Shown here: one piece after another, positions 16,171 through 25,565 of the stretch
How positions within the stretch are numbered: position 1 is the stretch's first letter
Layout: each line of letters opens with the position of its first letter
The notes under the pieces: model-generated
Seen by the model: only the letters and a program-made list of their open reading frames with translations
Databases searched by the model: none
Told to the model about the DNA's origin: nothing
Position numbers and translations under genes: made by a program
Assembly (NCBI GenBank): GCA_002726315.1
Contig: PBSS01000047.1
Coordinates: 1 to 39,920 of the forward strand
From: Acidimicrobiaceae bacterium
Lineage (GTDB): Bacteria; Actinomycetota; Acidimicrobiia; Acidimicrobiales; MedAcidi-G1
DNA length: 39,920 bases
Direction of reading: 5' to 3'

Positions 16171-16422
16171 GTGACGCTCGCTGAGTTGCAGGAGTTGGTC
16201 GAACGCCTCTACGGCGAAGGTGACCGGGAACGAGGCCTAGCCCCTACCGTTGCATGGCTCTGCGAGGAGATGGGCGAACTGGCTCAAGCTGTGCGAAAGG
16301 GCTCTCCCGATGAGCAACTGCACGAGTTTGGTGATGTACTGGCCTGGCTAGCCAGCCTCGCCAACCAAATGGGCCTGTCACTCGACGAGGCAATGCAGAG
16401 GTACGTAACCAATCCACCCTGA
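16171..16422 (+). CDS. MazG-type nucleotide pyrophosphohydrolase
   Basis: Small all-alpha NTP pyrophosphohydrolase of 83 residues. It contains LAELQELVERLYGE, TVAWLCEEMGELAQAVRKG with the metal-binding E-E-x-x-E, and HEFGDVLAWLASLANQMG with E-x-x-D, the two halves of the MazG metal site. A C-terminal helix LSLDEAMQRYVTN follows. Proteins of this size hydrolyse non-canonical nucleoside triphosphates to monophosphates plus pyrophosphate and are thought to clean the nucleotide pool. The frame opens at 16117, but the early part overlaps the opposite gene's upstream region and is unlike the family, so the GTG at 16171 is preferred. It is convergent with asd after a 23-base gap. Confidence 0.85.
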   Translation: MTLAELQELVERLYGEGDRERGLAPTVAWLCEEMGELAQAVRKGSPDEQLHEFGDVLAWLASLANQMGLSLDEAMQRYVTNPP

Positions 16423-16445
16423 TCGGCGGTGGCCTCGTTGCCGTT

Positions 16446-18208
<1,763 letters not shown>

Positions 18209-18233
18209 GAGCCAACCACCAGACCGACCATGC

Positions 18234-19292
18234 TCAAGTATCAAGGGGGCTGCCGATGGCACCAGCCATCAGATCGAATAGCACCGAACCGGGCTCCCCA
18301 CAACGAGCCGTGACGTACTCCCTAAGGCGTCCGGAGGCAGCATCTAAATCGGTGTCTTTGGCAGCGACCTCGGCTTGGACCCTTGCGGTAGCGGCAAGAA
18401 TCGCTGACAGTGCCTCTTCCTCGGTGGAAAGTTCATCAATCCCCACAAGCGTCTCGGCCATGATCTCGGCGATCTTGGTCGTTGCATCCCTCACTAGTAC
18501 GGCATCGGCCTTCTGGGCGGACGGAACCTCCTCTGCGAGCCAAATGAAGATCTCGTCTGACATCCCAAGGAGGTTCGCCAAGACAGAAGGGGCGGTGAAG
18601 TCGCCACCCGTTAGGTCGACCTCCATCACGGCTGCCATCATCATTGCCACCTGATCAGCCAGGCCATAGCAGAACTTCGGGAGGTCGGACTCGTCTCCAA
18701 CCACCATTGCCTCGAGCCGGCAACGCATCAGGTTCCCCATTATTGGAGTATTCGCCAACAGGACTGTCATCTCCCGGTCACTGAGATCAAGACCGAAGGG
18801 GTCCTCGAACTGCGTTTTCAACATGGGCTCCAGATCTTTGGATGTGACACCCTTCAATAGGCAACCGACGTCGAAAACAGGCTGGCCGGGAGCGTCTGCA
18901 AATGCTTCGGCCATTCCCTGACCGACCAGCGTCAGTACCAGGTCACATACAACGAGCGCTTCCACGGTCAAAGCAACCTGTTCGGGCATGGGGCCCAGAG
19001 CAGACAGGGCGAGCACTTCGTCTGGTCCAAAGGACTTGAGCAGCTGGTCTGCCACACAGCCGAGATCTGCATCGCGAAGACCGCCGAACACAGAGTCAGC
19101 GTCAGTTCCAACATCCATGAAGTGACCCAGAACATCGTTCGATGTCGCTGCCGGTGGGTCGTCCATGGACGGTAACGGACTGATATCGGCTGCAGAGGTT
19201 GTAGTCCCGGTAGCTGGGTCAGGCTGACTTGTTCCGCAGGCAGAGGCGAACCCAACAAGCCCCAGAAGAACTGCTACGGACCATCGACTCAT
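18234..19292 (-). CDS. Predicted lipoprotein, function unknown (larger)
   Basis: Secreted lipoprotein of about 352 residues. The N-terminus MSRWSVAVLLGLVGFASAC is a signal peptide with lipobox FASAC (Cys19), then a short Thr/Ser-rich linker. The mature part is acidic and helical with scattered cysteines (DLGCVADQLL, VVCDLVL, VGCLLKGV, MRCRLEAM, KFCYGLAD, ARCGEPG) spaced as if in pairs, consistent with an exported, disulfide-stabilised repeat of a short helical unit. I do not recognise the family. An upstream ATG at 19319 is in frame, but ATG 19292 starts a cleaner signal peptide and has GAGGG upstream. It lies 100 bases after lysC and just before a second lipoprotein that ends in a similar CG-containing segment, so the two may be distant relatives. 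Confidence 0.72.
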   Translation of the reverse strand: MSRWSVAVLLGLVGFASACGTSQPDPATGTTTSAADISPLPSMDDPPAATSNDVLGHFMDVGTDADSVFGGLRDADLGCVADQLLKSFGPDEVLALSALGPMPEQVALTVEALVVCDLVLTLVGQGMAEAFADAPGQPVFDVGCLLKGVTSKDLEPMLKTQFEDPFGLDLSDREMTVLLANTPIMGNLMRCRLEAMVVGDESDLPKFCYGLADQVAMMMAAVMEVDLTGGDFTAPSVLANLLGMSDEIFIWLAEEVPSAQKADAVLVRDATTKIAEIMAETLVGIDELSTEEEALSAILAATARVQAEVAAKDTDLDAASGRLREYVTARCGEPGSVLFDLMAGAIGSPLDT

Positions 19293-19345
19293 TGCTCTAG
19301 GGAGACCCTCAGTGGACATTTTGGGCAGGGTACGGGTAATCAGTC

Positions 19346-19361
19346 ACTGCTCGACAGCAGT
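19346..19361. terminator. Small hairpin between lysC and the lipoprotein genes
   Basis: ACTGCT-CGAC-AGCAGT is a perfect 6-bp stem with a four-base loop in the 100-base gap downstream of lysC on the minus strand. It lacks a T-run, so at most it would be a partial terminator or processing site that lowers readthrough from lysC into the lipoprotein genes. Confidence 0.3.
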
Positions 19362-19392
19362 TCTAATGGTTGTCAGGTGATGGGCCCAACTA

Positions 19393-20610
19393 TCAGTCGC
19401 CCGAGAGACCGAAGCTCTCGTGCAGTGCCGTGACAGCCTCTTCAGCCCTGTCCTCAGAAACCACGCAACTGACCCGGATGGCCGATGTGGAGATCATCTG
19501 GATATTTACCCCACAATCAGCCAGAGTCTCAAACATGGTTGCAGCCACGCCTGGGTTAGTCCTCATACCCGCACCGATCACACTGACCTTGGCAATGGCG
19601 TCGTCACTCACCACACCTGTCGCCCCGATCTCGGTTGAAAGGGAACCACCGGTCGACATGGCCCTGTCGAGGTACTCGTGGGGCACTGTGAATGAAATGT
19701 CAGTCACACCCTCGGTGGAGACATTCTGAACAATCATGTCCACGTTGATCCCGGCCTCAGCCAGCTCACGAAACACCCTGGCAGCAATACCTGGTTGATC
19801 CGGCACCCCACTGATCGTCATCTTGGCCTCGGACGTGTCGTGTGTGACCGCCGAGATGATTGCTTGCTCCATGTCGGGTTCCTCCTCATCGACCCACGTT
19901 CCCTCCTGCCAGGTGAATGCAGACCGGACGTGTAGGCGAACCCCGTGGGTCCGCGCATATTCGACCGATCTCATTGCCGGCTTAGGGCAACCTGTGGCCG
20001 TCATCTCCAATAATTCGTCGAAAGAAATTCTGTCTATCCGTTTGGCGGTCGGAACCACCCGGGGGTCGGTGGTGAACACGCCGGTGACGTCCGTGTAGAG
20101 CTCACAGGCATCGGCTCCCAGGGCATGTGCCAATGCCACAGCAGTGGTGTCAGACCCCCCTCGCCCTAGGAAGGTCACATTGTGGTCGGTCGAAACACCC
20201 TGAGATCCACCCACAACAGGAATACGCCCGGTGTCAAGTGCTGCCTGCACACGGTCAGGACGGACCTCAAGAATCCTGGCGTTCTGGTGCTCGCCATCGG
20301 TGACAAAGCCAGCCTGACTGCCAGTGAACGAGTCAGCAGGCAAATCTAGGTCATGGAGGGCCATGCACATAAGTGCCATGGCCTTGCGCTCGCCCGCGGT
20401 GATGAGCATGTCCATCTCACGACCGGGGCGGGTAGAGGAGACATCTTCTGCGAGGCGCAGAAGGCTGTCAGTCTCTTTGCCCATAGCGGAAACAACGAGC
20501 ACTACCTGGTTGCCGTGCCTGACGGTCCGAGAAACATGCTCTGCAACGGAACGAATGCGATCCGGGTCGCCGACCGCTGTACCGCCAAATTTCTGTACAA
20601 GTAGACCCAC
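19393..20610 (-). CDS. lysC: Aspartate kinase
   Basis: Aspartokinase of 405 residues, phosphorylating aspartate at the head of the lysine/DAP, threonine and methionine pathways. The kinase domain shows LLVQKFGGTAVGDPDRI at the N-terminus (ATP-site lysine in KFGGT), VVLVVSAMGKETDSLL, the ITAGERKAMALMCMAL segment, GSQAGFVTDGEH, TFLGRGGSDTTAVALAHAL and ELYTDVTGVFTTDPRVV. Two ACT domains follow, from about residue 260 (MTISGVPDQPGIAARVFREL; and KVSVIGAGMRTNPGVAATMF), which normally give feedback control by lysine and/or threonine. The frame runs back to 21021, but that part is antisense to the cyclophilin gene; the GTG at 20608-20610 gives the family start, with TTG 20619 as an alternative. It is divergent from the cyclophilin gene. 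Confidence 0.93.
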   Translation of the reverse strand: MGLLVQKFGGTAVGDPDRIRSVAEHVSRTVRHGNQVVLVVSAMGKETDSLLRLAEDVSSTRPGREMDMLITAGERKAMALMCMALHDLDLPADSFTGSQAGFVTDGEHQNARILEVRPDRVQAALDTGRIPVVGGSQGVSTDHNVTFLGRGGSDTTAVALAHALGADACELYTDVTGVFTTDPRVVPTAKRIDRISFDELLEMTATGCPKPAMRSVEYARTHGVRLHVRSAFTWQEGTWVDEEEPDMEQAIISAVTHDTSEAKMTISGVPDQPGIAARVFRELAEAGINVDMIVQNVSTEGVTDISFTVPHEYLDRAMSTGGSLSTEIGATGVVSDDAIAKVSVIGAGMRTNPGVAATMFETLADCGVNIQMISTSAIRVSCVVSEDRAEEAVTALHESFGLSGD

Positions 20611-20654
20611 GACATTCAACGCTACCGGCGGTAACCCTTCTGATAGTGGGCCAT

Positions 20655-20684
20655 TTGAACAGTAAGTAAGAATCTGAGTACTGA
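20655..20684 (+). promoter_or_regulatory. Candidate promoter of the cyclophilin gene
   Basis: TTGAAC at 20655-20660 and TACTGA at 20679-20684 are spaced by 18 bases, about 40 bases before the ATG at 20726, in the divergent lysC/cyclophilin gap. Fit to the -35 and -10 consensus is only moderate. Confidence 0.3.
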
Positions 20685-20725
20685 GACGACCCTGATGAGA
20701 GTGCCCGTTGTTAGGGTGCCGACCC

Positions 20726-21556
20726 ATGGCAAACAAGATCCGTCGCCCAGCCAGCCCATCAGCAGCTGAGCGTTTCTCAACACGAACCCGCTTACTTGCA
20801 GGCCTCCTGGCCTTTGTGATGTTGGGGAGCCTCGTGACAGTCACGGTCATGGGATTCACCGACAGCACCAACGACGACAACGGAACAGTGCCGGGCACGA
20901 GCCAGGTGAGCACTGCTACCACGAAGGTCGTACCCACCGACTGTCCGGCCCTCGACAAGTCCGACGGGCCACGCTTGTCCTTTTCCAGTCGTCCTGCCTG
21001 GTGCCTGGAGGACGGAGCCACCTACACGGCCGTGTTCGACACGACGGAAGGCGAGATCCGGGTAGTCCTAGACAGCAAGCGAACACCGGAAACGGTGAAC
21101 AACTTCGTCGTACTTGCCAACTACGGCTACTACGACGACACCCTTCTCTTTCGACTGGACCCGACGATCGCAATCATCCAGGGCGGCTCACCGCACACCA
21201 ACGACTGGTCTGACCGAGGTCCTGGCTACACGATCGCTGACGAAGGTGGCCTATTCAAACACGTAGGTGGCTCTCTGATCGGACCTTTCACATATGAGCC
21301 GGGGCAGTTGATTATGGCTCGATCTGTTGGCCCTAACAGTTCGGGTGCCCAGTTCTTCTTCTCCTCAGGTCCAGAGGTTGCCAGGCTCGACGGCCAGGGT
21401 AGTTACATAGTGTTCGGCGAAACTGATGCTGACGGTCTCGCCGTATTAGAGAACATGATGGGCCTCTACGAAGTGGATCCCAGTTCTCCCTACGGTGGGG
21501 GACCCAAGCACGAAATCACGGTCCGCTCCGTGACAATCACCTCAACCAAGGGGTAG
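20726..21556 (+). CDS. Membrane-anchored cyclophilin-type peptidyl-prolyl isomerase
   Basis: Protein of 276 residues with a short basic cytoplasmic head, one membrane helix (about residues 22-43, LLAGLLAFVMLGSLVTVTVM) and a Thr/Ser/Asp linker, so the catalytic domain faces outside. The cyclophilin domain (about 95-275) shows AVFDTTEGEIRVVLD, PETVNNFVVLANYGYYDDT, IIQGGSPHTNDWSDRGPGY, GQLIMARSVGPNSSGAQFF and YIVFGETDADGLAVLENM. The usual FHRV catalytic motif reads LFRLD, keeping the arginine but changing neighbours, so activity may be altered. The expected role is proline isomerisation in exported proteins. TTG 20708 is in frame; ATG 20726 is preferred. It is followed by aat after 18 bases. Confidence 0.87.
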   Translation: MANKIRRPASPSAAERFSTRTRLLAGLLAFVMLGSLVTVTVMGFTDSTNDDNGTVPGTSQVSTATTKVVPTDCPALDKSDGPRLSFSSRPAWCLEDGATYTAVFDTTEGEIRVVLDSKRTPETVNNFVVLANYGYYDDTLLFRLDPTIAIIQGGSPHTNDWSDRGPGYTIADEGGLFKHVGGSLIGPFTYEPGQLIMARSVGPNSSGAQFFFSSGPEVARLDGQGSYIVFGETDADGLAVLENMMGLYEVDPSSPYGGGPKHEITVRSVTITSTKG

Positions 21557-21574
21557 TTGGCCCCATCCGATCCC

Positions 21575-22246
21575 ATGCCCATTGAACCTCCAGCCAGCGC
21601 TTGGATGTTCCCACCGGTGCGCACGGCCGATGAACATGGCGTCGTCGGAGTTGGAGCCGACATCGACACGGGGACTGTGTTGGATGCGTACCGATCGGGA
21701 ATGTTCCCGATGCCACTTGAGCAGGAGGGGCCAATGGCGTGGTGGTCGCCTGACCCACGGGGCGTACTCCGCCCAGCTGAGTTGTCGGTGAGTAGGTCCC
21801 TGCGAACGTCGTGTAGACGCTACGAGATACGGATCGACACTGCATTTTCCAAGGTGATGGCCGGTTGCGCCGACCCTTCCAGAGACCGTGGCTGGATAGA
21901 CCACAGGATCATTGGGGCCTACCAGCAACTCCATGCCCTGGGGTGGGCCCACTCGGTTGAAGCATGGGATGAAGATGGTCTCGCCGGAGGCCTCTATGGT
22001 GTTGCGATCGGTGGATTATTCGCCGGCGAGTCGATGTTCCAGCAACGGACCGACGCTTCAAAGGCGGCACTGGTGGGACTCGTTGACATCCTCGGAGACA
22101 GCCCTGACAGGCTCATTGATGTTCAGTGGTGCACGGACCACCTTGCCAGCCTGGGCGCCATTGAGGTCACCAGAGATGATTACCTTTCGCGCCTGCCTCG
22201 ACTTCTGAGCGCAGAGGGGCCCACCTGGCCATCCCAGCGAGGCTGA
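21575..22246 (+). CDS. aat: Leucyl/phenylalanyl-tRNA--protein transferase
   Basis: Enzyme of 223 residues that moves Leu or Phe from tRNA to the N-terminus of proteins beginning with Lys or Arg, marking them for ClpS/ClpAP-type degradation. Motifs: VGVGADIDTGTVLDAYRSGMFP at the N-terminus (the GxD..LL.AY..G.FP pattern, here split as VGVGADIDTG and VLDAYRSGMFP), AWWSPDPRGVL, FSKVMAGCADPSRDRGWI, VEAWDEDGLAGGLYGVAIGG, FAGESMFQQRTDASKAAL and a C-terminal DVQWCTDHLASLGA. Length is normal for the family. A TTG at 21557 directly after the cyclophilin stop is in frame; ATG 21575 is given, without a strong ribosome site. It ends six bases before the convergent carboxylase epsilon gene. Confidence 0.92.
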   Translation: MPIEPPASAWMFPPVRTADEHGVVGVGADIDTGTVLDAYRSGMFPMPLEQEGPMAWWSPDPRGVLRPAELSVSRSLRTSCRRYEIRIDTAFSKVMAGCADPSRDRGWIDHRIIGAYQQLHALGWAHSVEAWDEDGLAGGLYGVAIGGLFAGESMFQQRTDASKAALVGLVDILGDSPDRLIDVQWCTDHLASLGAIEVTRDDYLSRLPRLLSAEGPTWPSQRG

Positions 22247-22252
22247 GCACTG

Positions 22253-22456
22253 TCAGCGACTGGTTTGGCGAAGTGGTTCAGAGTCCCTGTCGAGCCACCA
22301 TCTTCCCGAGAACCGCCATACCGGAATGACCGTCTCCATGGGAGGGTGTGGATCCGGCCAAAGTGTCCCAAGAGCGATGCGGATGGCCTCCAACTCGGAC
22401 TCTGAGGCACCTGGTGCCACGACCCTAAATCTTTCGGGTGTGTGTTCCTTACCCAT
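22253..22456 (-). CDS. accE: Acyl-CoA carboxylase epsilon subunit
   Basis: Small protein of 67 residues with the pattern of actinobacterial acyl-CoA carboxylase epsilon subunits: a short charged N-terminus, FRVVAPGASESELEAIRIAL near 10-29 (an 'LAAL-like' helix), and a C-terminal WRFSGRWW segment before the end. These subunits stabilise the complex of biotin-carrying alpha and carboxyltransferase beta subunits and raise activity; they are found only in actinobacteria to my knowledge. Its ATG lies two bases after the stop of the carboxyltransferase gene, which is the normal gene order. Assignment rests on size, motif and position. Confidence 0.78.
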   Translation of the reverse strand: MGKEHTPERFRVVAPGASESELEAIRIALGTLWPDPHPPMETVIPVWRFSGRWWLDRDSEPLRQTSR

Positions 22457-22458
22457 TC

Positions 22459-24015
22459 CTACAGAGGCACGTTTCCGTGCTTGCGTCTCGGGAGTTCCTC
22501 ACGCTTGGTGTTCAACATCTCAAGACCGGCGATCAGCCTTATCCGGGTATCTGCCGGATCAATCACATCGTCGACATAGCCGCGTTCGGCTGCCACATAT
22601 GGGTTGGTGAACTTATCCATGTACTCCTCGACGAGTTCTTCACGTCGGGCGGTTGCGTCAGAAGACTGCTCCAACTCCCGGCGATAGAGGATCTCAACAG
22701 CACCCTGTGGCCCCATTACGGCAAGCTCTGCTGACGGCCAAGCCAGTGACAGGTCTGAACCGACCGATTTGGAGTCCATCACCACGTAAGCACCTCCGTA
22801 GGCCTTACGGGTGATGACCTGAATGCGTGGAACGGTGGCTTCACAGTATGCGTAGAGCAACTTGGCGCCGTGGCGAATGATGCCACCGTGCTCCTGGTCG
22901 ACTCCGGGTAAGAAACCCGGTACATCCACAAACGTGATCAAGGGAATGTTGAAGGCATCACAAGTTCGCACGAACCGGGCAGCCTTCTCCGAAGCCTCGA
23001 TGTCGATGACTCCTGCGAAGCGCATGGGCTGGTTCCCCACGACACCAACGCTACGGCCGTTCAACCGACCAAATCCACAGACGATGTTGCGTGCCCACGA
23101 ATCGTGATACTCAAGAAATTCACCGTCATCGACGATGACCTCGATGACCTCACCCATGTCGTAGGGGATGTTCGGACTATCTGGCATCAGGTCGTTCAGT
23201 TCAGGACATAGCCGGTCTGGATCGTCCGCGGGAGTAACCACTGGTGCCGACTCCAGGTTGTTGGAGGGAAGGTAGGAGAGCAAAACCTTCACCTCGTCCA
23301 GAACCTGCTTCTCGTCGTCACACACGAAAGACGCAACCCCCGACTTCGTGGAATGGCTAACAGCTCCTCCCAGTTCCTCGAGCGTCACTTCTTCGCCGGT
23401 GACGGTTCTTACGACATCGGGGCCAGTGATGAACATGTGGGACTTCTGGTCAACCATAAAGATGAAGTCCGTCATGGCCGGGCTGTAGACGGCGCCACCA
23501 GCACACGGCCCGAGGATGATGCTGATCTGGGGGATCACCCCTGACGCTTGGACGTTACGCCAGAATATGCCGCCATAGCCGTCCAAGCTGACCACACCCT
23601 CTTGGATCCGTGCACCTGCACCGTCATTGAGGCCGATCATCGGTGCACCGACGGAAACGGCAAGATCCATCACCTTGTGGAGCTTCTCGGCGAACACCTC
23701 ACCGAGGGCTCCTCCAAAAACCGTGAAGTCCTGGGCGAAAACGAACACTTTGCGACTATCAACCGTTCCCCAGCCGGTGATCACACCATCGGTGTAAGGG
23801 CGCTCCTCGATACCGCTGTCATGGGCCCTGTGTCGCACGAGCATGTCCAGTTCGTGAAAGGAACCCTCGTCTAGGAAATAGTCGATGCGTTCGCGGGCGA
23901 GCATCTTGCCCTTGTCATGCTGTCGCTGGACCGCTCGTTCGGATCCTGCATGCAGTGCTGCTTCGCGACGCTCATTGAGGTCGTCGAGGCGTTCACTCAT
24001 TGTGTGCTCAGCCAT
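22459..24015 (-). CDS. pccB: Acyl-CoA carboxylase carboxyltransferase (propionyl-CoA carboxylase beta) subunit
   Basis: Carboxyltransferase beta subunit of about 518 residues, moving CO2 from carboxybiotin to propionyl-CoA (or acetyl/acyl-CoA) to give methylmalonyl-CoA. Typical segments are KGKMLARERIDYFLDEGSF read here as KMLARERIDYFLDEGSF near 40, VITGWGTVDSRKVFVFAQD, GGALGEVFAEKLHKVMDLA, LNDGAGARIQEGV (first oxyanion-hole region), ILGPCAGGAVYSPAMTDF, MFITGPDVVRTVTGEEV, FVDVPGFLPGVDQEHGG, KAYGGAYVVMDSKS and PSAELAVMGPQGAVEIL. Starts at GTG 24024, ATG 24015 or ATG 24003 are all possible; 24015 is used. It is followed by the epsilon subunit and preceded by an exonuclease and methylmalonyl-CoA epimerase, which supports propionyl-CoA as substrate. 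The biotin alpha subunit is not in the window. Confidence 0.92.
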   Translation of the reverse strand: MAEHTMSERLDDLNERREAALHAGSERAVQRQHDKGKMLARERIDYFLDEGSFHELDMLVRHRAHDSGIEERPYTDGVITGWGTVDSRKVFVFAQDFTVFGGALGEVFAEKLHKVMDLAVSVGAPMIGLNDGAGARIQEGVVSLDGYGGIFWRNVQASGVIPQISIILGPCAGGAVYSPAMTDFIFMVDQKSHMFITGPDVVRTVTGEEVTLEELGGAVSHSTKSGVASFVCDDEKQVLDEVKVLLSYLPSNNLESAPVVTPADDPDRLCPELNDLMPDSPNIPYDMGEVIEVIVDDGEFLEYHDSWARNIVCGFGRLNGRSVGVVGNQPMRFAGVIDIEASEKAARFVRTCDAFNIPLITFVDVPGFLPGVDQEHGGIIRHGAKLLYAYCEATVPRIQVITRKAYGGAYVVMDSKSVGSDLSLAWPSAELAVMGPQGAVEILYRRELEQSSDATARREELVEEYMDKFTNPYVAAERGYVDDVIDPADTRIRLIAGLEMLNTKREELPRRKHGNVPL

Positions 24016-24062
24016 AGTGGCCACAGGGTACCGAACAGATCCGGTGTCACCGAAACTGCGGA

Positions 24063-24944
24063 TCAGTTCCGGGTCTCAGCCAACTTTTCTAGCCGGCCTA
24101 CCAGGCGAGGTGCATCGAGGTGTTTACACATCGACACAAGGTGGACAAGTGGACCGGTCCAGCGCAGTTCCTCCACGTCGGCCATCACGGGAGCATTCAG
24201 GTCCAGTGTGGCAAGACGCCTGTAGAGGAGGGCGTCGTTGCGGCGTGTCGCAAGGGTCCCTGCTAGGCGTTCGGCACCTCTCACTTTGACATCCCAATCA
24301 TTGTGGCTTTCGGGTATCAGCTCGATATGTCCATATCTGGAGAGAACTTTTGCTGAGGAGCGGGGCCCCCACCCAGACAGCCCAGGTATTCCATCTGCCG
24401 AATCACCGACAAGGGCAAGCCAGTCAGGGATTGACGGTGGTGGAACACCGAACTTGTCAATAACGCCGTCCCAGTCATAGACAACCTCGCGCCGACGGTC
24501 AAACTGCACGATCCTTGAATCGGCTGACACACACTGGGAGAGGTCCTTGTCAGGTGTACAGATGAGGACACGCTGTACACGTTCGTCTGCAGCTGCCTTC
24601 ACTGCAGCTGCTCCCAAGGCGTCGTCGGCCTCGTGTTCAACCATGGGAAACACGGCTAATCCGGCTGCCTCCAAAAGTGCTTCGAACAATGCGAACTGGG
24701 TGAACAACTCGGGCGGGGTGGCCTCACCAGTCTTATAACCATCGAAGAGACGGTTGCGAAAAGACTCAACTACGTGGTCAGTAGCCACGCCAACATGGGT
24801 TGCACCGGCCTCAAGGAGGCGGACCATCGAACCTAAGGCGGCGCGGGCGGCGGCAACCTCAACACCCTCATCAGTCACATGGGAGGGAACTGCAAAGTGA
24901 TGGCGAAACAGTTCATAGGTTCCGTCTACGAGATAGACCTCCAT
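24063..24944 (-). CDS. 5'-3' exonuclease (PolI N-domain/FEN-like)
   Basis: Stand-alone 5'-nuclease of 293 residues related to the N-terminal exonuclease domain of DNA polymerase I. Motifs: MEVYLVDGTYELFRHHF at the start (metal Asp in VDG), VGVATDHVVESFRNRLFDGYK near 60-80 read as VATDHVVESFRNRLF and DGYKTG, EHEADDALGAAAVKA near 115-130 with clustered acids, LICTPDKDLSQCV near 140-153 (two metal Asp), and DWLALVGDSADGIPGLSGWG near 185-205, the GDxxDxxPG helix-hairpin region. It should remove RNA primers or flaps during replication and repair. ATG 24942-24944 gives the family start; the longer frame overlaps the epimerase. It sits between the epimerase and carboxylase genes, a link without obvious biochemical sense, probably just operon sharing. 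Confidence 0.88.
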   Translation of the reverse strand: MEVYLVDGTYELFRHHFAVPSHVTDEGVEVAAARAALGSMVRLLEAGATHVGVATDHVVESFRNRLFDGYKTGEATPPELFTQFALFEALLEAAGLAVFPMVEHEADDALGAAAVKAAADERVQRVLICTPDKDLSQCVSADSRIVQFDRRREVVYDWDGVIDKFGVPPPSIPDWLALVGDSADGIPGLSGWGPRSSAKVLSRYGHIELIPESHNDWDVKVRGAERLAGTLATRRNDALLYRRLATLDLNAPVMADVEELRWTGPLVHLVSMCKHLDAPRLVGRLEKLAETRN

Positions 24945-24958
24945 CGGTGCTACCCCGC

Positions 24959-25366
24959 TCAGACGGGTTCCTCGACCAATTCGATCAGGGTTCCATACGA
25001 CCCCGTCGGGTGGACAAAGGCGATGATGGTCCCCCGGGATCCCGGCCGGGGTTGTTCGTCGATGGCCCGACCACCCGCTGCAACGACCGCCTTCAGGGCG
25101 CTGGCACAATCATCGACGCGGTAGCCGATGTGATGGAGACCCTCTCCACGCTTGTCTAGGAAGGTCGCTACTGGCGAATCAGGTCGAGTCGGCGTGGTCA
25201 ACTGGATAAACGAACCACCCACCTCCAACAGGGCCTCTTCCACGCCGTCACGGTCCACGATCTCACGGTGGCACACCTCAGCCCCGAATGCCCTCCGGTG
25301 GTAGTCGATGGCAGCGTCCAGGTCATGGACGGCAATGGCCACATGGTCTATTCGGGTCAGGAGCAA
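24959..25366 (-). CDS. mce: Methylmalonyl-CoA epimerase
   Basis: Vicinal-oxygen-chelate (glyoxalase-fold) protein of 135 residues that interconverts the (S) and (R) forms of methylmalonyl-CoA. It shows RIDHVAIAVHDLDAAIDYH (metal His8), then VGGSFIQLTTPTRPDSPVA (metal-side Gln), GEGLHHIGYRVDDCASAL near 75-92 (metal His) and a C-terminal GTLIELVEEP (metal Glu). Length and metal ligands match the epimerase subfamily. The start is TTG 25364-25366 with GGGAG eight bases upstream. It heads a minus-strand run with the exonuclease, carboxyltransferase and epsilon genes, giving the propionyl-CoA to (R)-methylmalonyl-CoA segment. The mutase that would follow is outside the window. Confidence 0.88.
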   Translation of the reverse strand: MLLTRIDHVAIAVHDLDAAIDYHRRAFGAEVCHREIVDRDGVEEALLEVGGSFIQLTTPTRPDSPVATFLDKRGEGLHHIGYRVDDCASALKAVVAAGGRAIDEQPRPGSRGTIIAFVHPTGSYGTLIELVEEPV

Positions 25367-25406
25367 GCCTCACGCTCCCTGCAGGCAATTTCTATTTGTA
25401 TCCGAC

Positions 25407-25435
25407 TTGTCACAACTTTGTTACTGTTGTAATGT
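25407..25435 (+). promoter_or_regulatory. Promoter of a candidate small RNA
   Basis: TTGTCA (25407-25412) and TAATGT (25430-25435) are separated by exactly 17 bases on the plus strand. They lie in a gap whose flanking protein genes are both on the minus strand, so this promoter would serve no known gene. Predicted start of transcription is about 25442. Confidence 0.5.
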
Positions 25436-25441
25436 AATCGC

Positions 25442-25530
25442 AACAAGTTGGGATATCCCCTCCACCCAACCCGAAAGCGCTCCCTGACAAGGCTGCTGTC
25501 GCCCGCAACAGTCCGGGGGGCGTTTTCGCG
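25442..25530 (+). ncRNA. Candidate small RNA with C-rich loops and intrinsic terminator
   Basis: In the 199-base gap between recR and mce, a promoter-like pair is followed by two hairpins on the plus strand. Hairpin 1 is GTTGGG/CCCAAC (25447-25452 with 25465-25470) with the 12-base loop ATATCCCCTCCA. Hairpin 2 pairs 25472-25486 with 25514-25528 over 15 contiguous pairs, with an inner CTGT/ACAG stem whose loop is CGCCCGCA. Three of the 15 outer pairs are G·U on the plus strand and would be A·C mismatches on the minus strand, so the fold favours plus-strand RNA. The GC-rich core is followed by TTTT as in an intrinsic terminator. The CCCCTCC loop could pair with Shine-Dalgarno sequences. The two-hairpin, C-loop plan recalls actinobacterial 6C RNA, but no six-C run is present. 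Alternative: it is only the recR terminator. Confidence 0.5.
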
Positions 25531-25565
25531 TCTACTGCTAGTCAGAGTTACCCACAGACCAGTCA

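Noticed and set aside
20611-21021. N-terminal extension of the lysC frame
   Set aside because: It is antisense to the cyclophilin gene, and the aspartate kinase family starts at the KFGGT region.
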